14,832 bases of DNA from SVTX01 sp045638125 (GTDB lineage: Bacteria > Bacillota > Clostridia > Oscillospirales > CAG-272). The translations under genes and the position numbers were made by a program. The notes beneath the pieces were generated by a model, which saw nothing but the letters and a program-made list of their open reading frames with translations, was not told the origin of the DNA and did no database searches. Shown in pieces: positions 6,621 to 13,834 of the stretch (its first letter is position 1; every line of letters begins with the position of its first letter). Where the stretch lies: positions 1 through 14,832 of the forward strand of contig JAZUAS010000029.1 of the NCBI GenBank assembly GCA_045638125.1, in the 5' to 3' direction.

Positions 6621-7205
6621 ATGGCAAAGCTTTATTTTAAATACGGAGCTATGGGTTCCTCCAAAACTGCGAACGCACTTATTACAAAATTCAATTACGA
6701 GGAACGCGGAATGCACGTCTGGCTCATCAAGCCCTCTATCGACGACAGAGACGGTATCTCAAAGGTACATTCCCGTATAGGAATTGAGGCGGATGCCTTT
6801 GTTGTCTCGCCCGAGATCGATCTTTTCCGCGAATTTGAGAGTCGCAAAGGAATTCACGTAATCATAGCTGACGAATGTCAGTTTTTCACCGCGGCACAGA
6901 TCGATCAGCTTCGCCGCATTGTCGACGAATACGACACGCCCGTACTCTGCTTTGGTCTTCGAACCGACTTTATGACAAATCTCTTTGACGGAAGCAAGAG
7001 ACTTTTTGAAGTAGCTGACTCGATCAGTGAGATCAAGACGATCTGCACCTGTGGCAAAAAAGCGATCGTCAATGCCCGTATCGACGCAGATGGACGCGTG
7101 CTTGTAGAGGGCGGACAGATCCTCATAGGAGGCAACGACGCATACGTTGCTATGTGTCATAGCTGCTGGAAGCGCGCCATTGCAAAACATGCTAAACCAG
7201 AATAA
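6621..7205 (+). CDS. tdk: Thymidine kinase (type II, TK1-like)
   Basis: 194 residues, the standard length. It phosphorylates thymidine to dTMP with ATP in the salvage pathway. Seen in order: a P-loop GAMGSSKT (9-16), the Walker B/catalytic motif ADECQFF (83-89; Glu85 the likely general base), FGLRTDF (111-117) of the substrate site, and the zinc-binding cysteines ICTCG and MCHSCW of the lasso domain. The first cysteine pair is CxC rather than CxxC, a variant I recall from other anaerobe thymidine kinases. It is transcribed alone from its own promoter, with a bidirectional terminator right after the stop, next to the divergent nucleotide-turnover operon. Confidence 0.97.
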   Translation: MAKLYFKYGAMGSSKTANALITKFNYEERGMHVWLIKPSIDDRDGISKVHSRIGIEADAFVVSPEIDLFREFESRKGIHVIIADECQFFTAAQIDQLRRIVDEYDTPVLCFGLRTDFMTNLFDGSKRLFEVADSISEIKTICTCGKKAIVNARIDADGRVLVEGGQILIGGNDAYVAMCHSCWKRAIAKHAKPE

Positions 7206-7207
7206 AC

Positions 7208-7261
7208 AAAAAACGCGTCTTGCACAACCTTTAATAAAGGGGTGAGCAAGACGCGTTTTTT
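7208..7261. terminator. Bidirectional terminator between tdk and fbp
   Basis: A 16-bp stem, aaaaaacgcgtcttgc (7208-7223) with gcaagacgcgtttttt (7246-7261). The 22-base loop contains its own small hairpin (cctttaataaagg, 7228-7240). A second weak hairpin, aaagc-ttcg-gcttt followed by TT (7272-7287), lies just downstream and may back it up on the plus strand. Confidence 0.93.
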
Positions 7262-7320
7262 GTTATAAATTAAAGCTTCGGCTTTTTAAGATTTGTTAAA
7301 AATTATTCGCTAATTCCGAT

Positions 7321-9282
7321 TTATTGCTGACCCGCCTGCTTGACAGTTCCCTCGAGGTATGCGTTAAGCAGCATTTTCAAGTCCTCCATGTGTCCAAGTA
7401 TCTCTCTGCCCTCGTCGGTGTCGCTGACTAAGCGTCGCTTCGCCATCATCTCAAAAATGACGTCCTTTGTAGAAATAATATCTTTATTTTCTTTAAGCGC
7501 CGCCTCTTTTCCGTCAAACGGGCCGTGAGAAACGAGACGAAGCCCTCTCGACGAGTATATCAGGGTATAACCTGCGATACCCGTTTTGTTATGATACGCC
7601 TTGCAGAATCCGCCGTCGATAAGGATATATCTGCCGCCCGCCTTAATAGGATTTTCTCCGCTCTTGACGGGAACGTGACCGTTGATCAGATGCGAGCTGT
7701 CTCTGTCAAGTCCGAATTCCTCAAGAATACGGCAGACCGCATCAAAGTCTTCAATGAAGCCGTAATACGGGTCTCTTTTTTCGATCCATGTGTTTTCATC
7801 GGAAATAAAGTAACGCTCAAAGGTGGTTATCCTGTCCTTTCCGAAAAGAGGACTCTTTCTGCCGCACCAAAGATAATACATAAAATCCAGCGCGTCCCTG
7901 TCTCCGTTGTAATATGCCTTTCTCGCAACTCTGTCGCAGGCATCGAGATAGGCTTTGCCGGATATTGCGCCCGTGCCGAAAGGGTCTACCGACGCAAAGT
8001 CGCCGTCCTCGGTCATTGGAACGCATCCGTGATACAAAAGATTGTTGTTGTGTATCTTATATATTCCGCCTACGTTATACATAAAGCGAATATGCTTTTT
8101 CAGAACTCGGCTCTGCTTGAACGCCGACACCAAGGAGTCCATAAGGCTCTGCTCCTCCTGTGAGAGAGCATAAGGGTCGGTGGGATCTACCGTCGGGAAA
8201 TGATAGTCGTTAAGAGGATATTCCTTGCCGTCTATCTCTACGGTGTGCTTTTCGTGATCGATCCTGTGCAGAAGAAGTCTGTCATCCATGCCGTATTCGG
8301 GATGTCTCGAAATAAGCTGGCCTTCAAGCTTGAAAAGTATTATCGCGATAGCCTTGTGCGCCTTGGAGAGATTATCCATATTATTTTTTATGTAATACTT
8401 GTCGTCTCCGTTGCGAGGCATGAACCAAGTACAGCCCTTATAGGTCTCTTGAGCGTATCCGATAAGATCGCGAAGGCTGATTCCGTAAGTGTTTTCGATT
8501 ATAGACAGAGTATTATACTGTATAGCCGAGTTCAAGACCGCCGCGACGCACTCGGGACTTCCCGCCGCTGCTCCCATCCACACGATGTCGTGATTTCCCC
8601 ATTGAATATCCACGTTATGATGAGACATCAGCATGTCAAGTATCTTGTCGGCTCGGGGGCCTCTGTCGTATATGTCGCCCACCACGTGGAGACAGTCCAC
8701 TGCCATGCGCTTGATAAGTGAGCAAAGCGCCTCAACGAATGCCGCTCCCTGACCGATGTCAATTATGGTCGAAATAATGTGTCGGTAGTACTCCTGCTTG
8801 TTATGCTCCTCACCACTGGTGTGGAGAAGCTCGTCGATTATATACTGAAAGTCATTGGGCAGAGCCTCTCTTACCTTGGCTCTCGTGTACTTTGATGCCA
8901 CCGCTCTCGCAAGGTCTACCAGACGGTAAAGGGTCACACTGTACCAATCCTCATCGGCAATACCCTTTGAGCGAAGCTCCTCTATCTTTTCGGAGGGATA
9001 GTATATCAGTGTGCAAAATTCACGTCTCTCTCCCTCGGACATCGAACGGTAAAAAAGTCCGTCCACCTTCTCCCTGATAACCCCCGAGCAGTTGTTAATT
9101 ATGTGATTGAACGCCTCCGCCTCGCCATGAAGATCGCTCATAAAATGCTCCGTGCCCTTGGGCAGATTTGCCGTTGCGTTATAGTTGATTATTGCGGAGC
9201 TTACCGCCTGTATGGTAGGATACTCATGGGATAGGAGAGCCAGCATCTTTAACTGCTCCGCTGAATATGACGTTTTTTTCAT
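7321..9282 (-). CDS. fbp: Fructose-1,6-bisphosphatase class III
   Basis: 653 residues from the ATG at 9282, near the roughly 640-670 of the Bacillus/Clostridium class III family. It removes the 1-phosphate of fructose-1,6-bisphosphate in gluconeogenesis. The fold is a calcineurin-like metallophosphatase: SDLHGE (49-54), GDIYDRG (202-208) and GNHD (229-232) supply metal ligands, and further His-containing motifs follow (INGHVPVKSGENP, then ILIDGGFCKAYH). The start is set by GGAGG at 9289-9293, six bases before the ATG; a TTG 15 bases upstream is in frame, but the SD lies inside that extension, so it is unlikely to be used. It is transcribed alone and converges on tdk. Confidence 0.96.
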   Translation of the reverse strand: MKKTSYSAEQLKMLALLSHEYPTIQAVSSAIINYNATANLPKGTEHFMSDLHGEAEAFNHIINNCSGVIREKVDGLFYRSMSEGERREFCTLIYYPSEKIEELRSKGIADEDWYSVTLYRLVDLARAVASKYTRAKVREALPNDFQYIIDELLHTSGEEHNKQEYYRHIISTIIDIGQGAAFVEALCSLIKRMAVDCLHVVGDIYDRGPRADKILDMLMSHHNVDIQWGNHDIVWMGAAAGSPECVAAVLNSAIQYNTLSIIENTYGISLRDLIGYAQETYKGCTWFMPRNGDDKYYIKNNMDNLSKAHKAIAIILFKLEGQLISRHPEYGMDDRLLLHRIDHEKHTVEIDGKEYPLNDYHFPTVDPTDPYALSQEEQSLMDSLVSAFKQSRVLKKHIRFMYNVGGIYKIHNNNLLYHGCVPMTEDGDFASVDPFGTGAISGKAYLDACDRVARKAYYNGDRDALDFMYYLWCGRKSPLFGKDRITTFERYFISDENTWIEKRDPYYGFIEDFDAVCRILEEFGLDRDSSHLINGHVPVKSGENPIKAGGRYILIDGGFCKAYHNKTGIAGYTLIYSSRGLRLVSHGPFDGKEAALKENKDIISTKDVIFEMMAKRRLVSDTDEGREILGHMEDLKMLLNAYLEGTVKQAGQQ

Positions 9283-9328
9283 TCCGTACCTCCACAATTT
9301 AATTTTAATTATTTGCTATACACTATTT

Positions 9329-9357
9329 ATAATACCACATATTTTCCAAAATCGCAA
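9329..9357 (-). promoter_or_regulatory. Promoter of fbp
   Basis: On the minus strand: TTGCGA (9357-9352), a 17-base spacer, TATTAT (9334-9329). The leader is about 40 bases and very A/T-rich. Confidence 0.72.
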
Positions 9358-9360
9358 TAG

Positions 9361-9688
9361 TGTAATCCTTAAAAATTCTTATTTTTCACTCCCTGACCAA
9401 AGTTTTCCCCAAAAAAGCGAGGCGCCATTTCGCACTTCAAGCTTTTTTCGATAAGAATTCGCATCTTCAATAACATTTTATTCTGAGTCACAGGCAAAAT
9501 ATTTTACTCTCCCATTAGGAGATATACAAATTTTATGCAGGATCGCATTTTAATTCGCAAAATCACACAGTATCAAAAATCCTTTCAGGATATACGAAAT
9601 TTCAACTCTACTCGCGGTAGAATCGGATTTTCACCAAAAGTAGAGTCAAATTATCGCAAGTGGAGACCCCCCTCCTCCCGTTTGGCTA
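9361..9688. other. AT-rich intergenic region between divergent fbp and glycosyltransferase operon
   Basis: About 330 bases without a convincing gene. Visible structure: short inverted repeats tctcc/ggaga (9508-9522) and atcct/aggat (9579-9591), and a pair of alternative hairpins around 9605-9646 (actctac can pair with gtaga at 9617-9621 or gtagagt at 9640-9646). All lie upstream of the glycosyltransferase promoter, so they would act as DNA sites if they act at all. A 55-codon open frame (9535-9702) was considered and not accepted. Confidence 0.5.
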
Positions 9689-9717
9689 TTGACTATTTCT
9701 AAATTTTGGGGTATCAT
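9689..9717 (+). promoter_or_regulatory. Promoter of the GT8-PlsC-CrtO operon
   Basis: TTGACT (9689-9694), a 17-base spacer, TATCAT (9712-9717). The leader to the preferred ATG at 9816 is about 92 bases. Confidence 0.78.
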
Positions 9718-9815
9718 ATGTAAGAAGACGCGCGGCAGAGGCTGAAGTGAGCGACAGGCTTTATTTCAAGCTGCTTCCAAGCGCAATAAACCCACCAAAA
9801 AGGACAAATTTCACC

Positions 9816-10775
9816 ATGAATCATCTCCAAACAAGAGAAACTATCCCGATATTTTTTGCGGTAGACGACAACTATGCCCGTTTCCTCTGCGTTACGCTGC
9901 AATCCCTCATTGAGAACAGCAGTGATAAATACGATTACGACGTCAACGTGCTTATCGAGGACTTGTCCGACAAGAGCAAGGGCGATATACTTGAGCTTCA
10001 GCGTGAGAACATCAAAATCAAATTTGTAAGCGTCACCGAAAAGCTTCGCGAAATATGCAAGAAGCTCCATTTGAGAGACTACTATACTAAAGCGACCTAT
10101 TATCGCTTTTTTATCCCCGAGCTTTTCCTCGAATACGACAAGGGACTTTATCTTGACTGCGACATAGTTATTACCACAGACATCTCCGAGCTTTATCATA
10201 CAGAGCTTGGCGACAACTATATTGCCGCTATTCCCGAGGAGTTTATCACAGATGTCGAAGTTTTCGGCATTTATTCCGAAAAGGTTCTCGGTGTTCCGCG
10301 TCAGGAGTATATAAACGCGGGAATACTTGTTATGAATCTTGACGTCATGAGAAAATTTCACTTAAAGGAGCAGTTTGCATCTCTCCTTGAAAAGGTTACC
10401 TACCGCGTAGCGCAGGATCAGGATTATCTCAACGTCATCTGCAAGGATAAGACCGTGATCCTCGACAAGACATGGAATAGAACCCCTATGCCCTATGCAG
10501 ACGTGTCCGTTACACCGAAAATCGCCCACTACAAGATCAATTTCAAACCCTGGAAATTCGACGGTGTTCCCTACGGTGAGCTTTTCTGGCAGTACGCTAA
10601 AAACACCCGTCACTACGAGGGGCTTTGGTCAGGCAAGGAAAATTACAGTGAGGAAAACAAGCTCCGCGACAAAAAACAGTACGAGGATCTCGTGCGTTTA
10701 GCGTTGAGCGAGATAGATGAAAAGGAAAAAGAGCAGGAGATATTCGATAACGCTATGCTCTTTGCGGTAAAATAG
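9816..10775 (+). CDS. Glycosyltransferase family 8 (RfaJ/GspA-like)
   Basis: 319 residues from the ATG at 9816. GT8 enzymes are retaining transferases using UDP-glucose or UDP-galactose. Motifs in order: IPIFFAVDDNY (10-20) at the nucleotide-binding start, YLDCDIVITTDISELY (112-127) with the metal-binding DxD at 114-116, INAGILVMNLD (167-177), AQDQDYLN (199-206), and the C-terminal HYKINFKPW (238-246), the HxxxxxKPW signature. A charged tail (280-312) follows. An in-frame GTG at 9747 has GAGG close upstream and would add 23 residues, but the family begins at PIFFAVDD, and AGGA at 9801-9804 serves the ATG; which one is used is open. It is the first gene of a three-gene operon, with one base between its stop and the next ATG. 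The acceptor is unknown; the neighbouring acyltransferases suggest a glycolipid. Confidence 0.93.
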   Translation: MNHLQTRETIPIFFAVDDNYARFLCVTLQSLIENSSDKYDYDVNVLIEDLSDKSKGDILELQRENIKIKFVSVTEKLREICKKLHLRDYYTKATYYRFFIPELFLEYDKGLYLDCDIVITTDISELYHTELGDNYIAAIPEEFITDVEVFGIYSEKVLGVPRQEYINAGILVMNLDVMRKFHLKEQFASLLEKVTYRVAQDQDYLNVICKDKTVILDKTWNRTPMPYADVSVTPKIAHYKINFKPWKFDGVPYGELFWQYAKNTRHYEGLWSGKENYSEENKLRDKKQYEDLVRLALSEIDEKEKEQEIFDNAMLFAVK

Positions 10776-10776
10776 C

Positions 10777-11634
10777 ATGGCAATTTCTCCCGAAACCCAA
10801 AAGCTTCTTGACAGAATAGAGGAGTACGAAAAAAAGGGATGGTTCGATAAAGACATCAATGACGATCCCCCCACACGACCTCTTCGCCCCGGTGAGGTCG
10901 ACTACGTAGGCAAAAAGCTCTCCACAAGGCTCGGAACCAAGGTAGCAAATAAGATCGGTCAGAACCACTTTGAAAAAATGATGAAGCGAGGCGATGTCGT
11001 TCTCAAGGAGATACGCGGTCAGGAAAATCTCGCGGCGGTCGGAGATATGGGCGCGCTTATCACCTGCAACCATTTCAGCGTGTTCGACAACTACGCCGCG
11101 CTCAAGGCAGTTGATCCTATTCTTAAAAAGAGCACACTCTACAAGGTCATAAGAGAAGGAAACTACACCTCCTTCCCCGGTATTTACGGCTATCTTTTCC
11201 GTCACTGCAACACTCTTCCCCTCTCGTCCAATTTCAGCTGTGTCAAGGAGCTGATGGCTGCTATGCACACCCTGTTCGCTCGCGGAGAAAAGATACTGAT
11301 ATACCCCGAGCAGGGTATGTGGTACAATTATCGCAAGCCGCGTCCTCTAAAGCTTGGAAGCTTCCGTTTTGCCGCGAGGGAAAGAGTTCCCGTCATTCCG
11401 CTCTTTATCACTCTTGAGGACACCGACAAATCAGGCTCTGACGGACTTCCTATTCAAGCGTACACGGTTCACGTGCTCCCCCCCATTTTCCCCGACGAAA
11501 GCCTAACGGTGCGTGAGGACACCGAAAGAATGTGTCGCGAAAACTATAGGCTCTGGAAGGAGACATACGAATCCTTCTACGGCATAAAGCTGGAATATAC
11601 TACAGAGGGCGAGGTCTCACCATGCTCTACTTGA
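10777..11634 (+). CDS. PlsC-type lysophospholipid/glycerolipid acyltransferase
   Basis: 285 residues. The PlsC (LPLAT) family transfers an acyl chain from acyl-ACP or acyl-CoA to a hydroxyl, classically lysophosphatidate. The catalytic NHxxxxD box is NHFSVFD (98-104, His99 and Asp104). The second signature YPEQGMW (176-182) stands for the usual PEG(T/S)R motif, with Gln in place of the first part of the common EGTR form. The REGNYTSFPG segment (127-136) between them is also family-like. A non-hydrophobic N-terminal stretch of about 95 residues precedes the first box, and no clear membrane helix is seen, so it is probably peripheral. It starts one base after the glycosyltransferase stop, so translation is likely coupled, and its end overlaps the next start by 13 bases. 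The substrate could be a glycolipid rather than lysophosphatidate. Confidence 0.9.
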   Translation: MAISPETQKLLDRIEEYEKKGWFDKDINDDPPTRPLRPGEVDYVGKKLSTRLGTKVANKIGQNHFEKMMKRGDVVLKEIRGQENLAAVGDMGALITCNHFSVFDNYAALKAVDPILKKSTLYKVIREGNYTSFPGIYGYLFRHCNTLPLSSNFSCVKELMAAMHTLFARGEKILIYPEQGMWYNYRKPRPLKLGSFRFAARERVPVIPLFITLEDTDKSGSDGLPIQAYTVHVLPPIFPDESLTVREDTERMCRENYRLWKETYESFYGIKLEYTTEGEVSPCST

Positions 11635-12191
11635 TAATCATTTTCATATCGATCGTCCTAATCAGCGGAGCTAATCTCTTGTTCACAATCCCGATAACTC
11701 CGCAAGAGGTCGGTTCTGTGCTGTTCGCCGTAGTCATCGCGGCGGTGGCGATCTTTGCGCTGGACGCAATAGGCGCGCTTATTATTCGCCGTCTCACACC
11801 CAAAAGCTGGTACACTCCCGACAAAAAGCTTTTCAAGGTGTCTAAAAAAGAGAGAAACATTTATCGTGCGCTTAAAATAAAATCATGGAAGGACAGCGTT
11901 CCCGAGCTGGGCGGCTTTACAAGCTTTCACAAGGACAAACTCGAAAGCATCAGCGACTCCGCTTATCTTGAACGCTTTATAATCGAGGCAAATTACGGCG
12001 TAGTGATACATCTTGCCAACGCAGTATTTGGATTTGCCATAATGTTTATTCCTTTCTGTTCATCGCCGACTATATGGATACCCGTGTTCGCGGTGAATTT
12101 TGTTCTCAGCATTCTTCCCGTGGCGATACTTCGCTACACAAGCTATACCCTGCAAAATTTGTTTAAAAAAAGATGCTTCACCGTAAGGTGA
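11622..12191 (+). CDS. CrtO-like membrane acyltransferase (glycosyl-4,4'-diaponeurosporenoate acyltransferase family)
   Basis: 189 residues with four likely membrane segments (about 1-21, 30-54, 127-147, 149-171). The central soluble part carries RNIYRALKIKSWKDSVPELGG (78-98), including the Y..L.IK.WKD..P..GG pattern I associate with CrtO, the enzyme that acylates the sugar in staphyloxanthin synthesis. FIIEANYGVVIH (119-130) fits the conserved Glu and His that follow in that family. No carotenoid gene is visible, so the substrate is more likely another glycolipid or surface glycan. The start lies 13 bases inside the PlsC gene in another frame. The last codons and stop are inside a terminator stem, so gene end and transcript end are fused. 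The family call rests on these motifs by eye. Confidence 0.75.
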   Translation: MLYLIIIFISIVLISGANLLFTIPITPQEVGSVLFAVVIAAVAIFALDAIGALIIRRLTPKSWYTPDKKLFKVSKKERNIYRALKIKSWKDSVPELGGFTSFHKDKLESISDSAYLERFIIEANYGVVIHLANAVFGFAIMFIPFCSSPTIWIPVFAVNFVLSILPVAILRYTSYTLQNLFKKRCFTVR

Positions 12192-12204
12192 AGCATCTTT
12201 TTTT
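12165..12204. terminator. Bidirectional terminator overlapping the ends of both convergent genes
   Basis: An 18-bp stem: A7-gatgcttcacc (12165-12182), loop gtaa, ggtgaagcatc-T7 (12187-12204). The CrtO-like stop TGA (12189-12191) lies in the right arm, and the stop of the minus-strand regulator (12203-12205) starts at its edge. It works for both strands. Confidence 0.95.
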
Positions 12205-12829
12205 AGTCTGCATTAGGCTTTTTCCCCATAAGAGACCAGAGCATTATTATCATTTGTCCGGGTATACACAGAATATAGAGCTGCCAGAGATTAACCGCGC
12301 AAACAATAAATATCGTCATATAGAGCGCAAATATCAGCGTCCACATAAGTAATGAAATTATGAGATAATTTCTTCTGTGACTGAACCATAGCGAGTTGAA
12401 AACCAGCCACACGATAGCCGATACCGGACATGCGTAAGCAAACGCCAACCAATGAGCGACTACACCGTTGGTAGGCAGATCGATCGCCAGAAACACGGTG
12501 AGCGCTATCAGCCATACCAAAAGCACGCTCATACCGGTTATAGTCCCATGTGCTCTGCGCTTTTTTCTGAGCATCTGCTCTCTTTCCTCCGCCTCATTAT
12601 GCGAGGGGGGAGCATCGTGTCCGGGGGTGATCAGATAGTCTACCGTAACGCCAAAAAGAACCGAAATCTGTTTAAGCACGGAAATGTCGGGGACAGACTC
12701 TCCTCTTTCCCATTTGGATACCGCCTTGTCCGAATAATTCAGCTTTTCGGCAAGCTCTATCTGAGTCATACCGCTTCCTCTGCGAAGAAGGGCAATATTT
12801 TCTGCAATTATTGATTTAATGTCCTCCAT
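12203..12829 (-). CDS. XRE-family transcriptional regulator with four C-terminal membrane helices
   Basis: 208 residues from the ATG at 12829, chosen because GGAGGTGAG (12841-12833) lies seven bases upstream. Residues 5-65 are a Cro/C1-type helix-turn-helix (MTQIELAEKLNYSDKAVSKW at 21-40 is the core). A charged linker (70-95) leads to four hydrophobic segments (about 98-117, 123-147, 154-178, 182-201) that should place the protein in the membrane with the DNA-binding domain in the cytoplasm. Such membrane-tethered XRE proteins are common in Clostridia, and their signals are mostly unknown. It is the last of three genes, 19 bases after the peptidase gene, suggesting that it regulates or responds to that pair. 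The stop falls in the shared terminator. Confidence 0.88.
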   Translation of the reverse strand: MEDIKSIIAENIALLRRGSGMTQIELAEKLNYSDKAVSKWERGESVPDISVLKQISVLFGVTVDYLITPGHDAPPSHNEAEEREQMLRKKRRAHGTITGMSVLLVWLIALTVFLAIDLPTNGVVAHWLAFAYACPVSAIVWLVFNSLWFSHRRNYLIISLLMWTLIFALYMTIFIVCAVNLWQLYILCIPGQMIIMLWSLMGKKPNAD

Positions 12830-12848
12830 AGGCTCACCTCCATCCCGA

Positions 12849-13301
12849 TTATTTCTTTTTTCCAAAAATCTTTTTCAAGCGCCAAGATAGCGCGTTTTTC
12901 AGTTTTCTGAATATTTTTCGCGGCCAAAATTCCAAAACCTTGTACCGACTGTAAAGCCAATATCCGAAGCCTTCAAGCTTCATCTCTTTTTCGCCGCGCT
13001 TGCCCTTCCAGACCTTGTCCAGTCTGCCTAAAACGTCCTTGTCGGTGATGTTCTTTTCGCATGTCACGCAATTATCTCCGCAAAAAATATAGGAATCGGG
13101 CAGAACCTTTACAACACGGTGCAAAACGTACTTTTCTCCGTCACGGAAAAGCGCTACGTCATATTTTTTGAGTCTTCCCTTTAGAGGAACGACCGCAACC
13201 GTGTCTTCTCTTTCACGAAGCATCGGCTCCATACTGTGTCCTACTACAACGCTGACGTAAACGCCATCCTCGGCAAGCACACTCTCGATACTTTTGTTCA
13301 T
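12849..13301 (-). CDS. S24/S26-type peptidase, SipW-like Ser/His signal peptidase fold
   Basis: 150 residues. The nucleophile motif is GHSMEPML (21-28, Ser23). The second catalytic position is YVLHRVVKV (58-66): His61 replaces the Lys of classical signal peptidase I, as in SipW and the eukaryotic/archaeal type. FCGDN (73-77) and GRLDKVWKG follow, the usual later boxes. There is no N-terminal membrane helix. The C-terminal 40 residues are very basic and aromatic (WLYSRYKVLEFWPRKIFRKL), which may bind the membrane surface or nucleic acid. The gene begins two bases after the PqqD-like stop, a pairing I recall from other Clostridia. It may process a peptide or cleave a repressor-like partner; no substrate is visible. 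Confidence 0.85.
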   Translation of the reverse strand: MNKSIESVLAEDGVYVSVVVGHSMEPMLREREDTVAVVPLKGRLKKYDVALFRDGEKYVLHRVVKVLPDSYIFCGDNCVTCEKNITDKDVLGRLDKVWKGKRGEKEMKLEGFGYWLYSRYKVLEFWPRKIFRKLKNALSWRLKKIFGKKK

Positions 13302-13303
13302 CG

Positions 13304-13573
13304 TCAGTCGATTTCCAAAAATCCTTGATTTTCAAGGTCTTTGATAATGGTATCTACGTCAGTCTCAAGCTTTTCTCTCTCAACCTCGTATTTGGAAAAG
13401 AGCATATCGCATATCTCGCTCTTCGAGAATCCGCTTTCGATGCATTTCCATATATCAGCCGCGGTAGCGTTAAGCTTCACCATTCCGCGAAAGCTCTTGC
13501 TTGCGCTTCCGACAGCCACCACAACGTAGCTTCCCATAACGCTTCGCAGAACAAATCCGTCTTTAATTTTCAT
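13304..13573 (-). CDS. PqqD-like protein (RiPP recognition element fold)
   Basis: 89 residues from the ATG at 13573, supported by AAGGAG at 13588-13583, nine bases upstream; a longer frame upstream runs into repeat DNA and is not used. The sequence follows the PqqD pattern throughout: GFVLRSVMGSYVVVAVG (6-22), MVKLNATAADIWKCIESG (31-48), a helical segment with EICDMLFSKYEVE (53-65), then TDVDTIIKDLENQGFLE (71-87). PqqD domains form a winged-helix-like fold that binds leader peptides and presents them to radical SAM enzymes. None is seen here; the partner is the adjacent peptidase. It may be a leader-binding protein for a distant substrate or a stand-alone adaptor. The hairpin repeat copy C sits directly upstream of its SD. 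Confidence 0.86.
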   Translation of the reverse strand: MKIKDGFVLRSVMGSYVVVAVGSASKSFRGMVKLNATAADIWKCIESGFSKSEICDMLFSKYEVEREKLETDVDTIIKDLENQGFLEID

Positions 13574-13597
13574 AGCAAATGTCTCCTTAATATTATT

Positions 13598-13680
13598 GAC
13601 AAATTGGAGTTTGTCGGGGAGGATGCGTGCCTCCGGCGGCTCACTTTCTTTGGAAAAGAAAGTAAGCAAAGAAACTTCCC
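13598..13680 (-). repeat. Three-hairpin intergenic repeat, copy C
   Basis: On the minus strand: the lead GGGAAGTTTCTTTGC, H1 actttcttt/aaagaaagt with loop tcc (13663-13643), the joint GAGCCG, H2 ggagg/cctcc (13634-13618), H3 gacaaa/tttgtc (13615-13598). The order is the same as in copies A and B, with different stems. H3 ends ten bases before the AAGGAG of the pqqD-like gene. Confidence 0.7.
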
Positions 13681-13788
13681 GAATTTTTTGGGTCCTCTTA
13701 AGGTGCCGTAGGATTTTTCACTTCGCTTCGCTCCAAAAAAATCCCTCACTGTCGCTTTTGTATTGATAGGGTTTAGAACCCCAATTCC

Positions 13789-13834
13789 GGGAAGTTTTTT
13801 GGCTCCACCTTTTTTCAAAAAAGGTGGCAACCGC
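13789..13834 (+). repeat. Hairpin repeat, short copy D
   Basis: Lead GGGAAGTTTTTTGGCT, H1 ccacctttttt/aaaaaaggtgg (13805-13827, one-base centre), then CAACCGC. H2 and H3 are not seen. Orientation is opposite to copy C. Confidence 0.65.

Noticed and set aside
9283..9297. Upstream TTG start for the FBPase
   Set aside because: The GGAGG sequence lies within the extension and fits the ATG at 9282.
9535..9702. 55-codon open frame starting ATG after AGGAG
   Set aside because: The AGGAG is 13 bases from the ATG, the frame runs over the -35 box of the next promoter, the composition is unlike neighbouring genes, and no family is recognisable.
9714..10361. 215-codon minus-strand open frame
   Set aside because: Antisense to the GT8 gene, which has all family motifs in order.
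12830..12865. Upstream start for the XRE regulator
   Set aside because: It would overlap the peptidase gene, and the excellent GGAGGTGAG belongs to the ATG at 12829.
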